A DNA stretch of 64,000 nt, taken from assembly GCA_027922465.2 (NCBI GenBank), contig BQMF02000055.1, forward strand, positions 558,001 to 622,000, read 5' to 3'. Origin of the DNA: Turritopsis dohrnii (lineage: Eukaryota; Cnidaria; Hydrozoa; Anthoathecata; Oceaniidae). This document shows, piece by piece, positions 34,876 to 47,577 of the stretch (its first letter is position 1; each line of letters begins with the position of its first letter). The notes under the pieces are model-generated. The model searched no databases. It was not told the origin of the DNA and worked only from the letters and a program-made list of their open reading frames with translations. A program made the position numbers and the translations under genes.

Positions 34876-35714
34876 CTATGATCTAAATTTGATAATGCAA
34901 CCTATGGAATTGACCTTAATTCTTCTTACGAACGGCAGGTTACAAGTTTCTTCGTAGATTTTATCAGTTATCAGACCATAGAATTAAAGCGCTGCATTTC
35001 CATTTAACAGATTTGTACGAGCATGGCGCCTCTTGGAAATTGATTACGTCATTCACACGTTGTTTAGTAGTGATAAAATCAGGAGTTGCAAAGTTTCATC
35101 TGAGATGCTGTTGGTTCAATCGTTTGATAACTAATCGATTAGTGGTTTAAGCAGTCGTTTTAAAATAAACGCCTTTGCAAAGTTTGTGATATCTTCGCCT
35201 ACACCAGTTCAAAATACTAATATTTTTGATTTTTACCAACTGTGACGGAGAGAATTTTTATTGAAATTGTGTGTATATTTATATAGAAATGCACTCCTTC
35301 GCAGAGATTTTTTTATCTCAAACAATCGGACTGGCTATAAGCAGGATCGTCACCAACCTCGAACCAGGGTTTCTTGCTACCATATGCGGACGCCGCCATA
35401 TGTAAAAAAGGCAGTGAGAAAAATCTTCAAAAAGTCACTACGACGAAGAGCATATTCATTGCAATTGTGTGTGTGTTTTTTTAAAAGAAATACACTCTTT
35501 TGCAGAGAATTGCTGGGTTATTTTCTCTGAGATATAACATTGATTAACATAATTCTCATAGTGCCATGTTGAAAATGTTTTGAAAGATGAGTGACTAAGT
35601 TGGTTAAAATTGGTAAATTGTCTTATCCTGAAGGAAGGTTCATTCTCCCCTATAAGGGAATCCGTAATGGTCTTCATTTCATATCGTCTCAACAGCAGTT
35701 AATACCCTAGGTAA

Positions 35715-35877
35715 CAACGGCGGATCTAGAGGGTGGTCGCAATTTGTGTAGGAGAGTGTTAGCAATTTATGTAGGAGAGTGTTAGCAATTTAACCATAAT
35801 GAAAACGTTTTTCCATTGGTAATGGAAGTTGAATTCACAAATTAAGTAAATGCGCTTCTCCGCAAGTTCCCCCGCTG
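35715..35877. mobile_element. Family E MITE with 5-bp target duplication (GGTAA)
   Basis: CAACGGCGGATCTAGAGGG at the left and CCCCCGCTG at the right, flanked by GGTAA at 35710-35714 and 35878-35882. An internal 22-bp duplication (TGTAGGAGAGTGTTAGCAAT) distinguishes this copy. Confidence 0.88.
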
Positions 35878-35958
35878 GGTAAGGCTACACGAAAAGAGAT
35901 ATGTTAGATAAAATATTAATTTCCAGATGAAATTTCAAGGAAGTGTGGTAAGCCAATA

Positions 35959-36312
35959 GATTTTTTTTTTTTTTTTTTTTTTTTTTTGAATTTATTTTAA
36001 CGAGGCCGGAGGGAACTGGCAGTGATATCCACTGATGTGGGCCTCCACCAGGAATGTATATCTCAGATTTCAGGGCAGAGAACTTGCACATACTAGACTG
36101 ATAGGTGATTGTGGTTTTATTTATATGTTATTTGAGGCACTTGTTCATTACATCACATCATGCACATATATATCTCATTATACCTTTCGTTGCATATGTT
36201 ACTTTTCGTATCACATTAGTGTTCTACAGTGCCAGGATTTGAACCACCACCAACTATCACCCTTGTATTACAAGCTAACCGTCTTACCAAGTGAGCTATA
36301 CACCCCCCTAGA
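35959..36312 (-). mobile_element. tRNA-derived SINE with poly(A), third type
   Basis: On the minus strand the head has GTGTATAGCTCACTTGGTAA (A box) and GGTGGTTCAAATCCTGGC (B box). It is followed by a body of about 230 bp and ends CCCTCCGGCCTCGTTAAAAT before an A-run of about 27. The short repeat TAGAT at both edges may be the target duplication. A complete-looking retroposon, about 350 bp. Confidence 0.75.
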
Positions 36313-37113
36313 TCTTCCCGATATTCAATGTTTTGGTCTGGCCAACAAAAATATTAAAGATCTTAATTTTGATTTACCTTTCTACTGGCGAACTTCCCAA
36401 ATTTTCATTTAGACAAACAAACAAACAAACAAGTATGATCCGGTTTTAAAATCTTCATTTCCTTTAATTATTTGTTCAAGTAATAAAGATATGAGCTGTA
36501 AGAAGGAGAGCAACGAAGAGAAACTTAATCACTTGGCATTGACGTAATGTTTAGAAAGAAATTCGGGAAGGGTCTTTTCGACAGACACCCTGTTTAACAA
36601 CGAAAATACATTTTACTCAGCAACTGCATTCATTTTTCACTCCTCTTCTTAATGTTCGACTCAGAATACAAAGAAGTTTAATTCTATTAGCACTTGTTAC
36701 GGGCTTGTTACGTGCACTGGTACATGAATCCATCTTCAGCACTTACGGGACAAGTATAGAAAGCACAGCAAAAAATGACGTCATAAAACTTGTTTTGAGC
36801 TCAAAAAGTCACCTAATTCATCTAATACTTTCAGACCATCAATCTTGCCGGTGAAAACCCTTATGATAATGTTTGACAGAGCGAGGCAACCTTTGTTTTC
36901 AAACTCAATTACTCAAGTAAATTTACAAGCTTATCACCAGGCAGTTTTGATGATCTGAGTTTCGGAAATCTATATCCAAATGTGTGAGATTTTTATTAAT
37001 AAACAGATTTTCATTGAAGTATTTTTTTGCCAAACTTCCTCCACCTATCCCTGTAGTTGTGGTTAAACCGTCCGCTTTACGTCAAACTCTGCGCTATATG
37101 GTCCTGTGGGCGT

Positions 37114-39165
37114 TTAATCTTGGCGTTTTCGATCAATATTGATGATAGTGAATACCAATGCGGCGAACATACATAGTGTAGATCCCCAACCCAGCGCGTA
37201 ACTCCATTTCAAAGCGTAGTAACTATCGTCGTAATTTGTCGCAAAGATCGCTAGACCAGTCACCGTAAACAACACTAAACAAGTAAAGAAGTAATTAACC
37301 GGGAGTTTTTAGTCCTTGGGCTTCCATCTGTAATGGCTGGCTATTCTGCCCGTTGACTTGTAACTAGTAGTAGACTTACCGCCAGAGATACGTATAGCAT
37401 TGCTCTAACTTACTTAACTTAATGTTCCTATTAAAGTGCATCACAGTGGATTATGAGATACATGATATACGACATACGACATGGATTCGAACACAGCTCG
37501 CAGCAGTCACACTCACACTAACCACTATACCATCACTGCACAGACATACTTCATTCATTACACATACCTGTCACACCCCGATTGCCTCACAAAATCATAC
37601 CCTTTGCTTAAAAATCAAAGAAAGGTAAGAACTTCACAGCAGGTCCCAGTACTTATGCGGTTACGAATTTGTTTACGAATATGTAACACTGAGTTGGTTT
37701 TGGTTGTATCAACTTCAAATGCAGAAACGTACTATGTCAATAAATCACTGCGAGGAAGAGCATTTTCATTGAAATAGTGTATACACTTCTGTAGAAATGT
37801 ACTCCTCCGTAGAGATTTTCAATAAATTTGCCTGGTGGGTATATATGTTTTGTTTACTCACAAATAAATAACTGTATTCCCGCCAAAATTTTCTCCATGG
37901 TTGGTTTGTCCTTACAAAACAGAATAATAGCCAGGATGAAGCTGATCACGTGAAGAAAGCATGCTAGAAATAAGAATGCCATCACGCACAGATACGCACC
38001 TAAATAAACAAACAAACAAACAAAATGAAATATTTACAAGATTTTTTTCAGGGAAACCTGTCAGCGGGCACATTTGTTAAAAAATCACTGCGAGGGAGTG
38101 CATTCCTTCAGAAATATACACATAATTTCAATGAAAATGCTCTTCGTCGTAGTGACTTTTTGACGATTTTGAGCATTGAGTTGCAAACTCCAACCTATAA
38201 GACTAACTGCTCTTTTTTTTTCGAACCTTTTTCAGCCTATAGGACCATGTAGCTCTCAATTTCTAACTATTGTGGTTACAGCTTACTCTAGACTGAAGGT
38301 TTGTAAGCACATGTAAGCTTGTAAGGCAAAGAATAATCAAATATAAACTAAGAATCAGTTCCCAGTCGGCAAAATCGTCAAAAAGTCACTGTGACGGAGA
38401 GAATTTTTATTGAAATTGTATGTATATTTATATAGAAATGCACTCCTTCGCAGAGATTTTTTAACAAATGTGCCGGGTTGGTCCTAAATCAGTTTGATTA
38501 CAAAGTTTTGACCATTAACATTTTATCATATTTTTTCGCTCTGCTTTTATGCGCCAGCAATGGCGTCAGTGCAGCTTAGTAGCACTTGAGAACGCCAACG
38601 TACGTCACGTGTCAATTCCAGGAGTATGTTCCAAGACTTTCTGGGCAGGATACATGGGTCTTGCATCGGACTTAGTTTTTCATATATCTATATTGTCAAG
38701 TTAGTTTTCACAATAAGCCAATTTGTCGTCCATCACAACACACTACCGTTACTGAACGTCTAAAGGACATTTCCTGTTGAACAATGCTTCGCAGCCTCAA
38801 TTTGAGGCACAGTCTCATGTTGGTTCAATTAAAAGTTTTAATTAATTCTCTAAACAGAGACTGCTTACAAAGTATCCTGTATTAATTGGTTTAAACACAG
38901 GACAGGAAGACAGGACAGGACAGGAAGAATGAAGATGAAGATAATCCTTACTTTCGTTATAACCACGGGTTTCAGTTAATGACCGACACCATATCGGTTT
39001 ATCCGGGTTATGTTTGTGGTCGGTGCATTTGGTCCAAAGTCCTTCGTATATATGGATCATCTTGCTTTCTCGGCCAGCCCAGTGCGTGGTTGCTATACCA
39101 ATAATTAACAATACAATACCCAGGTTGGCGTTCAGAAATGAAGTGAGCTGTATTCTGATCCCCAT
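37114..39165 (-). CDS. Claudin/PMP22-family four-span membrane protein
   Basis: Small membrane protein of the claudin superfamily, whose members act in paracellular junctions or membrane organisation. Three exons on the minus strand, 39165-38952, 37999-37862 and 37274-37114 (TAA 37114-37116), encode 170 residues. Span 1 is LGIVLLIIGIATTHW. The first extracellular loop has the family signature W29, GLW (42-44), C47 and C60. Span 2 is VMAFLFLACFLHVISFILAI; span 3 begins ILAGIQLFILLFTVTGLAIF; span 4 is STLCMFAALVFTIINI, followed by a short basic tail DRKRQD. This is shorter than typical claudins (200-230 residues) and close to PMP22/EMP length. The function within the superfamily is undetermined. 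Confidence 0.88.
37322..37534 (-). repeat. tRNA-derived SINE, copy of the 8.8-kb element
   Basis: On the minus strand it starts GATGGTATAGTGGTTAGTGT, with B box GTGTTCGAATCC, and continues with AAGTTAGAGCAATGCTATAC, TCTCTGGCGGTAAGTC and TACAGATGGAAG. It lies in intron 2 of the claudin-like gene, in the sense orientation. Confidence 0.75.
37735..37848. repeat. Family A MITE in claudin-like intron 2
   Basis: AAATCACTGCGAGGAAGAGC at the left and GAAATGTACTCCTCCGTAGA at the right, ending TTTGCCTGGTGGG 14 bp short of exon 2. Two further copies occupy intron 1 at 38060-38180 and 38358-38480. The latter shares its interior almost exactly with 35240-35320, defining a subfamily. Confidence 0.8.
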
Positions 39166-40111
39166 TGCTGATGGTTTCGATAAATAATATTATAACCTTG
39201 TAAAGAAGATTTATGGAGATAACAGAGATGTTTCCATGCTTTCATCAAACTCGTACCCATTTCTATTTCCATAGATATTGGATGAGACGCTGAATGAAAG
39301 TTTGGAAACGAATTCAACATGTCGGATGAATGTTGGATATATTTTCTGCCATCTTAACTAAACTTCAGGTTGACACCATCTGCTCCGTTTTCCATTGGAT
39401 TTTATCAACAACATCATACATAAAACAAACATAAAACAAAACAAAACTGATAGATCTTTCTTCTAGATTACATCAAAAGATCCGTCACCTTTGTTCACTA
39501 AGTGTACTTCAAGTAAAGAAAAGGATTATATCCATATTTTTTCCATTAAGTTGTATGGATGCATGCACATGAAATCCAGAGGGTAAAAAAAGACTTCTGA
39601 GGGAAATTCGCGGTGAAGAATTTTCTCCAATCTGATTGGCTTAAGAAAACATTGTTCCTTAAGAAAGACTCTGTGTAAATAGTAGACATTCGACTTAAAG
39701 AGCATGTCTCTCGAGGTTTAACTGTCTTCGATGAGGATGTGATTATAAAGAAAATTAATTCTAAGGTATAAGAAATCTGATGTAGTACTAGTACAAAACT
39801 AGTAAGAATTTAAAAACATTAACTAGACAAGGTTTTGTGAACCTTTTTATTTTATTTTATGGCAATCATCGTGTAGAGATTCATACCTCCCAAGATGAGA
39901 GCTATACCTTGTACCTTGCCCCAGTCATATCTCGACCTTGGTCAAACAAGGTTCTATTGATGAATTTGTAAAGATGCACAGGTAAAACCTTGATTGACTA
40001 ACCAAGGTTTGACTCCATGAGCTTTAAAAACTTCCTCTATCAGCTAACAAGCAGTTATCGACTAACCGAAAACTTGCCTTCTGATAAATTGAAGAATCTC
40101 CGGCGGTTACC

Positions 40112-40230
40112 ACTGGGCAAATCGTCAAAATGTCACTGCGATGAAGAGCATTTTTATAAAAATAGTGTATATATTTCTATAGAAATGCACTCCTTCCCAG
40201 TGATTTTTCAACAAATTTGCCCACTGAGTT
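40112..40230. repeat. Family A MITE, full length
   Basis: CACTGGGCAAATCGTCAAAA at the left and CAACAAATTTGCCCACTGAG at the right, with TTA on both outer sides, a possible 3-bp target duplication. Confidence 0.8.
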
Positions 40231-40427
40231 ACCTTACTAAGCTAACTTACTGCAGGTTTGTGTGTGGAAGAACCAAACATTGCAGGTGGAAAGCCAGAGA
40301 CCATAATCACTATGTTTTACTTGCAGTAAAATCTTCTATTTGTTCTGCCCATGCTCTTAGCAAATGCTTTCTACATTCTTGAACACTTCTCCTTCATCTT
40401 CCTCGACTCGCTAAAAATGTTGGTTAC

Positions 40428-40626
40428 AATAGACCTTTTCATGAATTACGTCACTACAAACAAAGTCTCGTTTTCAAGCTGAATATTAGTGACGTTTGCG
40501 CTGTTTATAAAGAGAAACGATACATTAGGGAAACATCTTCCATGAAATTCTTTTGTTCAGGTTAAGCACGTAATTATTCATAAACTTAGAAACGAGGCGA
40601 TGTTTCTAATGACGTAATTCATGGTT
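40428..40626. mobile_element. Family D element with both ends
   Basis: CATGAATTACGTCA at the left is repeated inverted at the right as TGACGTAATTCATG. About 195 bp, non-coding. The interior matches 3214-3402 almost base for base. Confidence 0.8.
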
Positions 40627-41586
40627 TCTCTTCTTCACCTCCACATAAACTGCAGTAAACTTTTGTTTAGATGAGTTCGAAATAGACGAGTGATAGTCGA
40701 CCTTACGTTTAACATTCTTATTGTATGTTATCGAAAACCCCATCGTTGAAAACCTTCTTAACGGCTAATTTGTAGAGATTAGGCAGATTAAAAAGATTAC
40801 GTTCATCTGTGTGTCAATGTTTCGATGCAGTTGTTTTGTTTCTATAAATATGTAACAGTTTTATTGAGATCTAGCTGGAACTTGAGTATGGATCAAACTC
40901 GCAATTAATGCCACTACATCGTCTCTAAAATTTTAGCAAGGTTGGTGAGTATACAAAAATTTGGAGACCGTATCAGCTTGGTTCTCGTCACCATAGATAT
41001 GTATATAAGATTAGCTTGAACTTACAAGTGTATTCCTAGTCGTAAGAAGATCGAATTGGCGTGTCATCGAATTGGCGTGTCATGTTATTTACAAATATCG
41101 AGAAAATTGAAATAAAGACGGGTGTTCTTCAATGATGGTACACAAATAAGCTGAAAAAGCTTCTCAATGATGGTACACAAATAAGCTGAAAAAGCTTCTC
41201 ATTGATGGTACGCCAAGGAGAGAATTCTCGTAAATGATAATAAGTTGCAAATATCACTAGTTTCCATGACAACTTCAAATACTCGAATAAATTTCCAAAT
41301 AAGATTAAAAAGAATATATTCATTAAAACATCATGATATGTTGTCAATATACCAACATGAAGTGACAATAGATCTTTTTATAATTTATGCCATTATAATT
41401 TATGTCATTTATAATTTATGCCATTATATGCATTATTATTGTTATTATTATTACGAATTAGCAACATATACGTATATACATATTTACAAAATTTCTGCTC
41501 TTTCATGGGTCCTGTAGCCTCCTTTCTAAGTAATAATTATGATGTAATCATTTAAATAAAAGAATTTCGTCAAACACTTTTCCCTG

Positions 41587-41630
41587 AAGTGTCGTATCGT
41601 GTCGTGTCGTGTCGTGTCGTGTCGTGTCTT
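41587..41630. repeat. (TCGTG)n microsatellite
   Basis: Seven to eight units of GTCGT with one interruption near the left end. It explains a repetitive minus-strand frame with Arg-His-Asp-Thr periodicity there. Confidence 0.9.
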
Positions 41631-44490
41631 TTTGTAAACAACCAAAACGTCATTATTACTCAGTTTGAAATCGAGGCAATTCGCATCGTTGCGTATAGCA
41701 ACAGTAGCTATATGATAAGTGGTCAGTGATCTAGGCTTAGGCAAAAAGGTGTATGAGTGTAAAAAAACTCGCTTTTCAATCTTTATGCTCAGCAGTCTAT
41801 TAGATCGTTTTATATTTGAAAAAATATAAATAGTTCAACTTTCCTCTGGAAATTTCATAAATTTTAATTTTACCTTAGCTCTAGATCTGCATACGCTATT
41901 TTCCCTTGGCCAAACTATCTAAATGAGCAAGCGTCCTGATTGGACAATTTCAAAGTCCTTGCAGAAACCCAAAAAACGTGCAAATCTTACAGGAACATTT
42001 TTTCATCTTCTTGTCAACCAACACAAGTATTGAGTATTGCCTTTGGGCCTAGACTAAACTCCGTGCCCAGACTCTTCTGTGTTCTGGATAAATCAATAGG
42101 CACAAAAACACAAATGTCGAATTGGCTATGAATTAAAACTGCCAATTAATTTGTCCAGGGATTAAAACTGCAAGCTGATTGGTCCAAAATTTTAATTCAA
42201 TATAAATATTCAGAATTCTGATATTTCATCGTGGAAATTAAGGATGGAAAAAAGAGGGGGTTTGGGTACGAAGTTTATTAAAGATAGTATGCCTATGTAC
42301 GATTACATAATTTTAGTTCTCAAAGCAGCTATGCGAATAGCTTTCTGAATCGATGCTACCTGTCGATATAAATAAAGAGAATAACTCTGTTAAATAGCTA
42401 TGAATAAGACCTGAGTTACATTGAATGAAGTATTTGAAAAAATACCATTGATACCATTTCATTATTTGAAAACTTGAATGAGGTCGGAAAAAAAATGGGG
42501 TCGGAAAAAAAAATGGGGTCGGAAAAAAAAATGATACTATTCTTGAAAAAGTTTCGTTCATTTCTAGCATTAGATCGGTCTTTGGTGCAGAAATGTCATA
42601 AGTTGCTGGTTAACGACTTAATCACAAGTTTACTTGAAATTACACCATCATCATAACAATGCAACAGTGCTCTTTTATAATGAACCGGAGTTTGTCATCA
42701 ACCGCCGGAATGAGAAATCTAACCGGAACATAAACTGAAATGCAGATTGAAATTGACTGACTTTGGAATTCATTTCGAACGTTTCTTCAATCAAAACAAA
42801 GAAAATTTAAGAAAATAAAAAACATCTTTTCAATCCTTACCCCATGCTCATTCAGGTATGATTCACTAGAAATGACATAAGTTATTTTATGATACATCTA
42901 ACACACCCAAATCACTCTCAAACATATATATAAACTAGCCTACCTGCTTGACTTATCTGTCTACAGGCGAATGGGTTCCAGACTTTTCGACTCAATTGCG
43001 TTTCTTAGGAAAAGATTCTTAGGAAAAATTTTGAAGTTTAGTATAATAGTGATTGATTTAGCGCCCGGGGCGCTTATATAAATGAATTGACTGAATCGAC
43101 TTCCATTAAGGCGTTAATCCTAAAAATTCAACATGGTTCCCCTTTAAAATCAGAAAGGTTATTCAGTTCAACATCAAATGACAGGGTCAATAAACTCAGA
43201 GCTTAAGAACAATAGCAATTCTTCCCGTTCCTCCGAATACCCTATTTCCTTTTAAAAATATTGGCAACATCCCTGGAGGAGTGTCAAAATGTGCAACTGG
43301 GAGAGCAACTGGGTCATGTTTATTTCATATCACAGCTTTTGTTTGCTGTTACAGTTAAAAATTAATCATGAAATTTATTATAACAACAATATTTATTTTG
43401 GTATCATGAGTTGAAAATCAGAACTTTTTCCTTCCAAATATAGAAGTTTATATTAAATATATTGTTTTTAAAATGATGCATGTGTGACCACGGTTTTTTG
43501 TAGAAATTATAAAATTCTTGCGTGACCTATCAATATGGAAGCTATTTTTATTAAGTAAGAGTTCTCCTAAAATAAACAAAAAAACCACAAATATCAGAGA
43601 CAACAGGCATGTTACGCAATCATCTATCGCATGAGGTAAAAGAAAACAGCATACGGACGCGCAGCCTAAATCCCAAAATGTAAACTCAACATACACAGCT
43701 CCTCTCTTGCCTTAGAAGTGAACGGTTTAAACTTTGAACAAGTTGTTTGGATGATTGAGTTCATTAACTCTTGCCTCGTTTCTTCAAACGAATTTAGCAA
43801 AGCTTTCATTTAGAAGTTTGAAAGTTTGTTAAATAAATAAATAAATAAATAAACTTTTAACAGTTTTTTGCTGTGTATATTGTGTTTGTCAAACAAGATG
43901 GAAGAACGAGGCATAAGTACTAAGTTTCTTTCTTAAACTCTTAAGCCCTACAGAAATACTAAAGTCCCACCAACACTAGAAGTGATCTCGCTAGATAAAC
44001 TCTAGATACCCTCTGATTGTAGAAAAATGGGATATATGTATCAAGTTGAGAGTATATTCAATAGAAATTATTTCGAGAGTCTGTATGTTTGGGGACTGGG
44101 TTCCATTTGCAACACGTTCCTTCCTGGAGCAGCAGTAAAAAACACGTGTACAGTTGCAAACTTTCAAAAGGATGAGATGTTTTTTTCCGTTTTTCCGGTA
44201 GTGATTTTTCTCTATTTGAACACGCCCTTAGTGGGTTTATATTTGAACACGCCCTTAGTGGGTTTATATGAAGGCAGGGTGGCTTGTTTTGCCGTGATCT
44301 TGCTTGTACTTAAGTCCTCACTTCAACATGGTCCAAAATGTCCACGTTCACACTTACTAACAACAACTCACCTTTCTCAATAAAGCCTTTCATATTCTGC
44401 TCAAGACCAGTGGACAAAATTGTCAAAAAATCACTATTACCCACTGTGTAGCACAAGAACCTCTTAAAAGGAAACCTTCTGGTCATAAAG

Positions 44491-44821
44491 TCATTCCAAA
44501 TTAAATCCAGTCTGTAAATAAAAACCTTTTATTTTCCATGGTGACTTCTTGACCAGTTTTTCTTTTCGTAACCCCAATGCTTTCCAGGATTGAACAAGCA
44601 AGTCCAAAAAAAAGTGGGAACTCCTAACTACGGATTGTTCAAAATGAGCTATCTCCATCATACTTCTGTCCACAACGTTTGAAATTAGGGAGATACAAAA
44701 CATATTCCACAACTTGTGCAATTTTTTCAAATTTTGCTTTTTTTGTGTTTTCCATAAATTCTTGTGAACCTTTCCTTACAGAAGAAAAGCAAGAGAAACT
44801 ATAAAATAATTTCACAAGCAC
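44491..44821 (-). pseudogene. Possible hAT transposase C-terminal fragment, frameshifted
   Basis: One minus-strand frame reads KFEKIAQVVEYVLYLPNFK and stops; an overlapping frame continues ISNVVDRSMMEIAHFEQSVV. A single frameshift between them would give the LP-SN-(V/E)R-S-MM pattern of hAT dimerisation domains. It is short, has no visible ends or catalytic residues, and is clearly inactive. Confidence 0.35.
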
Positions 44822-45324
44822 TTAAGAACCCTGAGAGCTATGTTATAAAGGAACATAGAAACTCCTTCAATCATGTTTGTTTTCGAAATAAAATTTATTT
44901 TTTTTGCGAAGAAAATTTTTTAGGACTCGTTTGTTGATCTGTACGGTTTTCTGTATTTTTAAACAAACCTCGTACCGAGGTCTTTTGTACTTCTTTGTCC
45001 ACTGTCTGGTTTCTAAAAAGCTGGGGACGAAACTAGGTATTAGTATTGTCTTAAGTCGACCATTTTTAGAGGTCTTACTAATCTGCGACGAAAATGAGGC
45101 TAGAGAAACAAAAGATTGTAGCATTGTTATTTCACCGAAACTTAAACGAATTTGTCAACCAATCAAAACAGTTTATCTCCAAAATTAGCCAATCAAAACA
45201 GTTCATCTCCAAAATAAACCAATCATAATTTATTTTACCATATTTACCACTATTCAGTCTACACATAATGTAAAATGTTAAGCTTTGAAGTCGTACAGGA
45301 AACAAAGACATAAGGTATATCAGT

Positions 45325-45415
45325 CAACCTCGAACCCAGGGTTCATTGCCTGTTTGATATACGGATATATATGTATATAGGCAGGAAAGCCTATTTTCGA
45401 GGTTGGGATGGCAAT
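45325..45415. repeat. Family B palindromic repeat
   Basis: CAACCTCGAACCCAGGGTTC at the left and GGAAAGCCTATTTTCGAGGT at the right, with ATATACGGATATATATG between. Other copies lie near 4832, 8328, 30920, 35353, 52910, 56405 and 58063. Confidence 0.7.
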
Positions 45416-45704
45416 GTTTTGGTCGTTTTTTTATCTTGTTCTACTTGTAATGTCGTCTTAGTTTAGCTGCCTTGTGATTCATTGTTCACCGAACATTCAT
45501 CGCCATCCTCGTCGCTGACTCGTGTAGGCCGAAAGTGAATTCTCAATAACTCGGGAACGACGACGAACACTATTCGAATATTCGAATTATCGAAAGTTTA
45601 GTAGTTAAAAGAAAATTAATCTGTATAAACTGCATGCGTTCAATCATTCATTGAACATTCAAGCCAATCAGCAATCGCTCTCTTTAAAACGACTTGTCAT
45701 AATA

Positions 45705-46141
45705 GGGACCTTACGAAACTACGACGGCAACGAAGACGACGACGTACAAGATATTCATCTCCAATGAATCACAAAAGAGTAGAAACTATACACTTTGGTT
45801 AAGAAGTTATTTATAATGCCTATGAAGTTTGTTTCTTGAAGTTAGACCAACAGAATCATGAAGGAACCAAGGAAAATTTATCCGAAGTACTGCTATTCTC
45901 ACGTCTTCGTTTTCAGTACGACTTCAAAATATTACTTTTCACGTTGTGTATAGAACGTGCAAATCTAATAATGATATTAGTAAAATTAAAAACATTTCCC
46001 AATAGTAAAGTGTGAAACATAGAAATACGTATTTCTATGTGTGAAATGACTTCCATTATAAAGCAAGTCTGTGGAGTAAAGAGAATCTTTTGTTTGCTTC
46101 ACGTTGTCGTCCACGTTGCCGTCGTTGTTTCGTAAGGTCCC
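45705..46141. mobile_element. 437-bp DNA element with TA target duplication
   Basis: Ends GGGACCTTACGAAACTACGA on the left and, inverted, GGGACCTTACGAAACAACGA on the right, both continuing CGGCAACG. TA flanks each side. The TA duplication suggests mobilisation by a Tc1/mariner-type transposase. The interior has no transposase. Confidence 0.85.
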
Positions 46142-46790
46142 TAATTGTTGGTCCAAGACGGTGTTTAAAGAGAAATTGGTGGCGTGTAATAACGCCCTCA
46201 CAAAAAATTGGTGGCGTGTAACAACGCCCTCCACAACTGTGATTTGTAGTTTAAAATCAATGAATGAAAAACCGACTCAAAGGGCGTGCACGTTAAATTT
46301 TAGAAAGACAAGATATGCCAGAATAGTTGACCGTACAGATCTCGTTTTGCTGGATGACATTATTCTACTGTAAGTCGCAGTATTTCCTGTGATTTCCATC
46401 ATAGAAGCGAGGTTCGCCGGGACAACTTAACTCGAACGCAACATGTCGACGCATAGACATCAACCAGAGTGGCTTGCCCTAGAGCAGATAAAAATGAGAG
46501 ACAAGATAAATATTTTGCAGCTTTTTTCTAGAATCTTACTATCCAGTTATAATTGAAATAACATGCAGCAAACTGATAGGTGATTTTTGTCGGCTTTTTG
46601 CAAGAATGCAGTAAGTATTTGTGAAAGGGCTGTATACATTTCTTATATGCGGCATTTCAGTATATATCGGTCCATATGGGTCTTGTTTACATTTCTAATA
46701 TACCGCATTTCAGCATATTTCGGTCCATATGGGTCATATTTCGGACCATATGGTCATATGGGTCTCGTTTTAATGCATTACATTGCTCTT

Positions 46791-46945
46791 CTGCACTAAG
46801 AAGCATTTCCATAAAAACTCCTCCGCAGTGATTTTTCAACAAATTTGTCTACTTGGGAAATGGAAATGCTCTCTTCTGTATTTCAACAAAGGAGGAGATA
46901 TGACGTCACCCTACCCAGAGATCATCGGGAAGCAATTCGAGCTGA
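46791..46945. pseudogene. Copy of creatinase exon 4 end plus adjacent MITE
   Basis: Matches 49037-49198 in the same orientation, with one small deletion. The matching block holds part of a family A MITE, intron sequence, the exon 4 donor and the last 31 coding bases (encoding SSNCFPMISG on the minus strand). It lies about 1 kb beyond the creatinase stop, so it is a non-functional exon fragment. Confidence 0.85.
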
Positions 46946-47577
46946 ATTACTTACTTACGTACTTACTTACATTGCTCTATGGTAATTATGCAATAAATAA
47001 CAGTTTCTCGTGTGAAATTCTTAGTGGAACCATTTCAAGTAATTATCAACATAGAAACGAGGCTGCATGGACAGCTTCGCTCGAATGGAATATACAGAGA
47101 ACGTACAGAGTTGGGCAGGTAACGAACGAACTTTTACCAAAAACTTCAAATTCATGTCAATAAATAAAAAGACGCGTTGAATTACGATATTTACGGCAGA
47201 CTAGGCCATTATGCCGTACTTTTCAGAGCAGATGGTTTCCATGGTTTCAATTGTCTGTTCAATTGTATCCTTTACACACGTGTCCTGCATCTACTTTATT
47301 TTTGAACTTGTTAATCCAAAAAAAACTTAATAATAGCATTATATTTTATGTTTTGGTAATCAAGACAAATCATTCCATTTGTTGGTTGATCTGTGAACTA
47401 TCTATCTCGTTACATAGCGTATACAGCGCTAACAGAACGAAATGATTTCACTCGTGAATAGGCCTTTAAGTTCTTAAGCTTTAAGGCCAGTTTCCATCAG
47501 GCGTTTATTATCATTTGACGGTCGTGGTAGATATTTCTATGGTTAAGTTAAGTCAACGCTTAAGCCATGTTAAGTAA

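Larger units (their letters stand above)
29409..37113. other. 7.7-kb interval without a firm gene
   Basis: Transporter 5' flank on the left, claudin-like 3' flank on the right. Contents: a family C element (29870-30095), a family B palindrome (about 30920-30975), a 31-codon minus-strand frame (31609-31704), family A copies (32985-33085, 34324-34440, 35240-35320, 35415-35520), a second family C element (33930-34100), a family E MITE (35715-35877) and two SINEs. Around 29595-29690 GGATAGAGTTCGAAGTARCG is tandemly doubled. I recognise nothing in 30100-30900 or 31760-32980. Confidence 0.6.

Noticed and set aside
36231..36312. tRNA gene on the minus strand
   Set aside because: The T stem and acceptor do not pair and the unit ends in poly(A); called a SINE.
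42313..42570. Repetitive Phe/Pro-rich minus-strand frame
   Set aside because: Produced by a triplicated 20-bp A-rich unit; not protein-like outside it.
46783..47163. 126-codon plus-strand frame
   Set aside because: It reads antisense through a copied creatinase exon fragment and a MITE.
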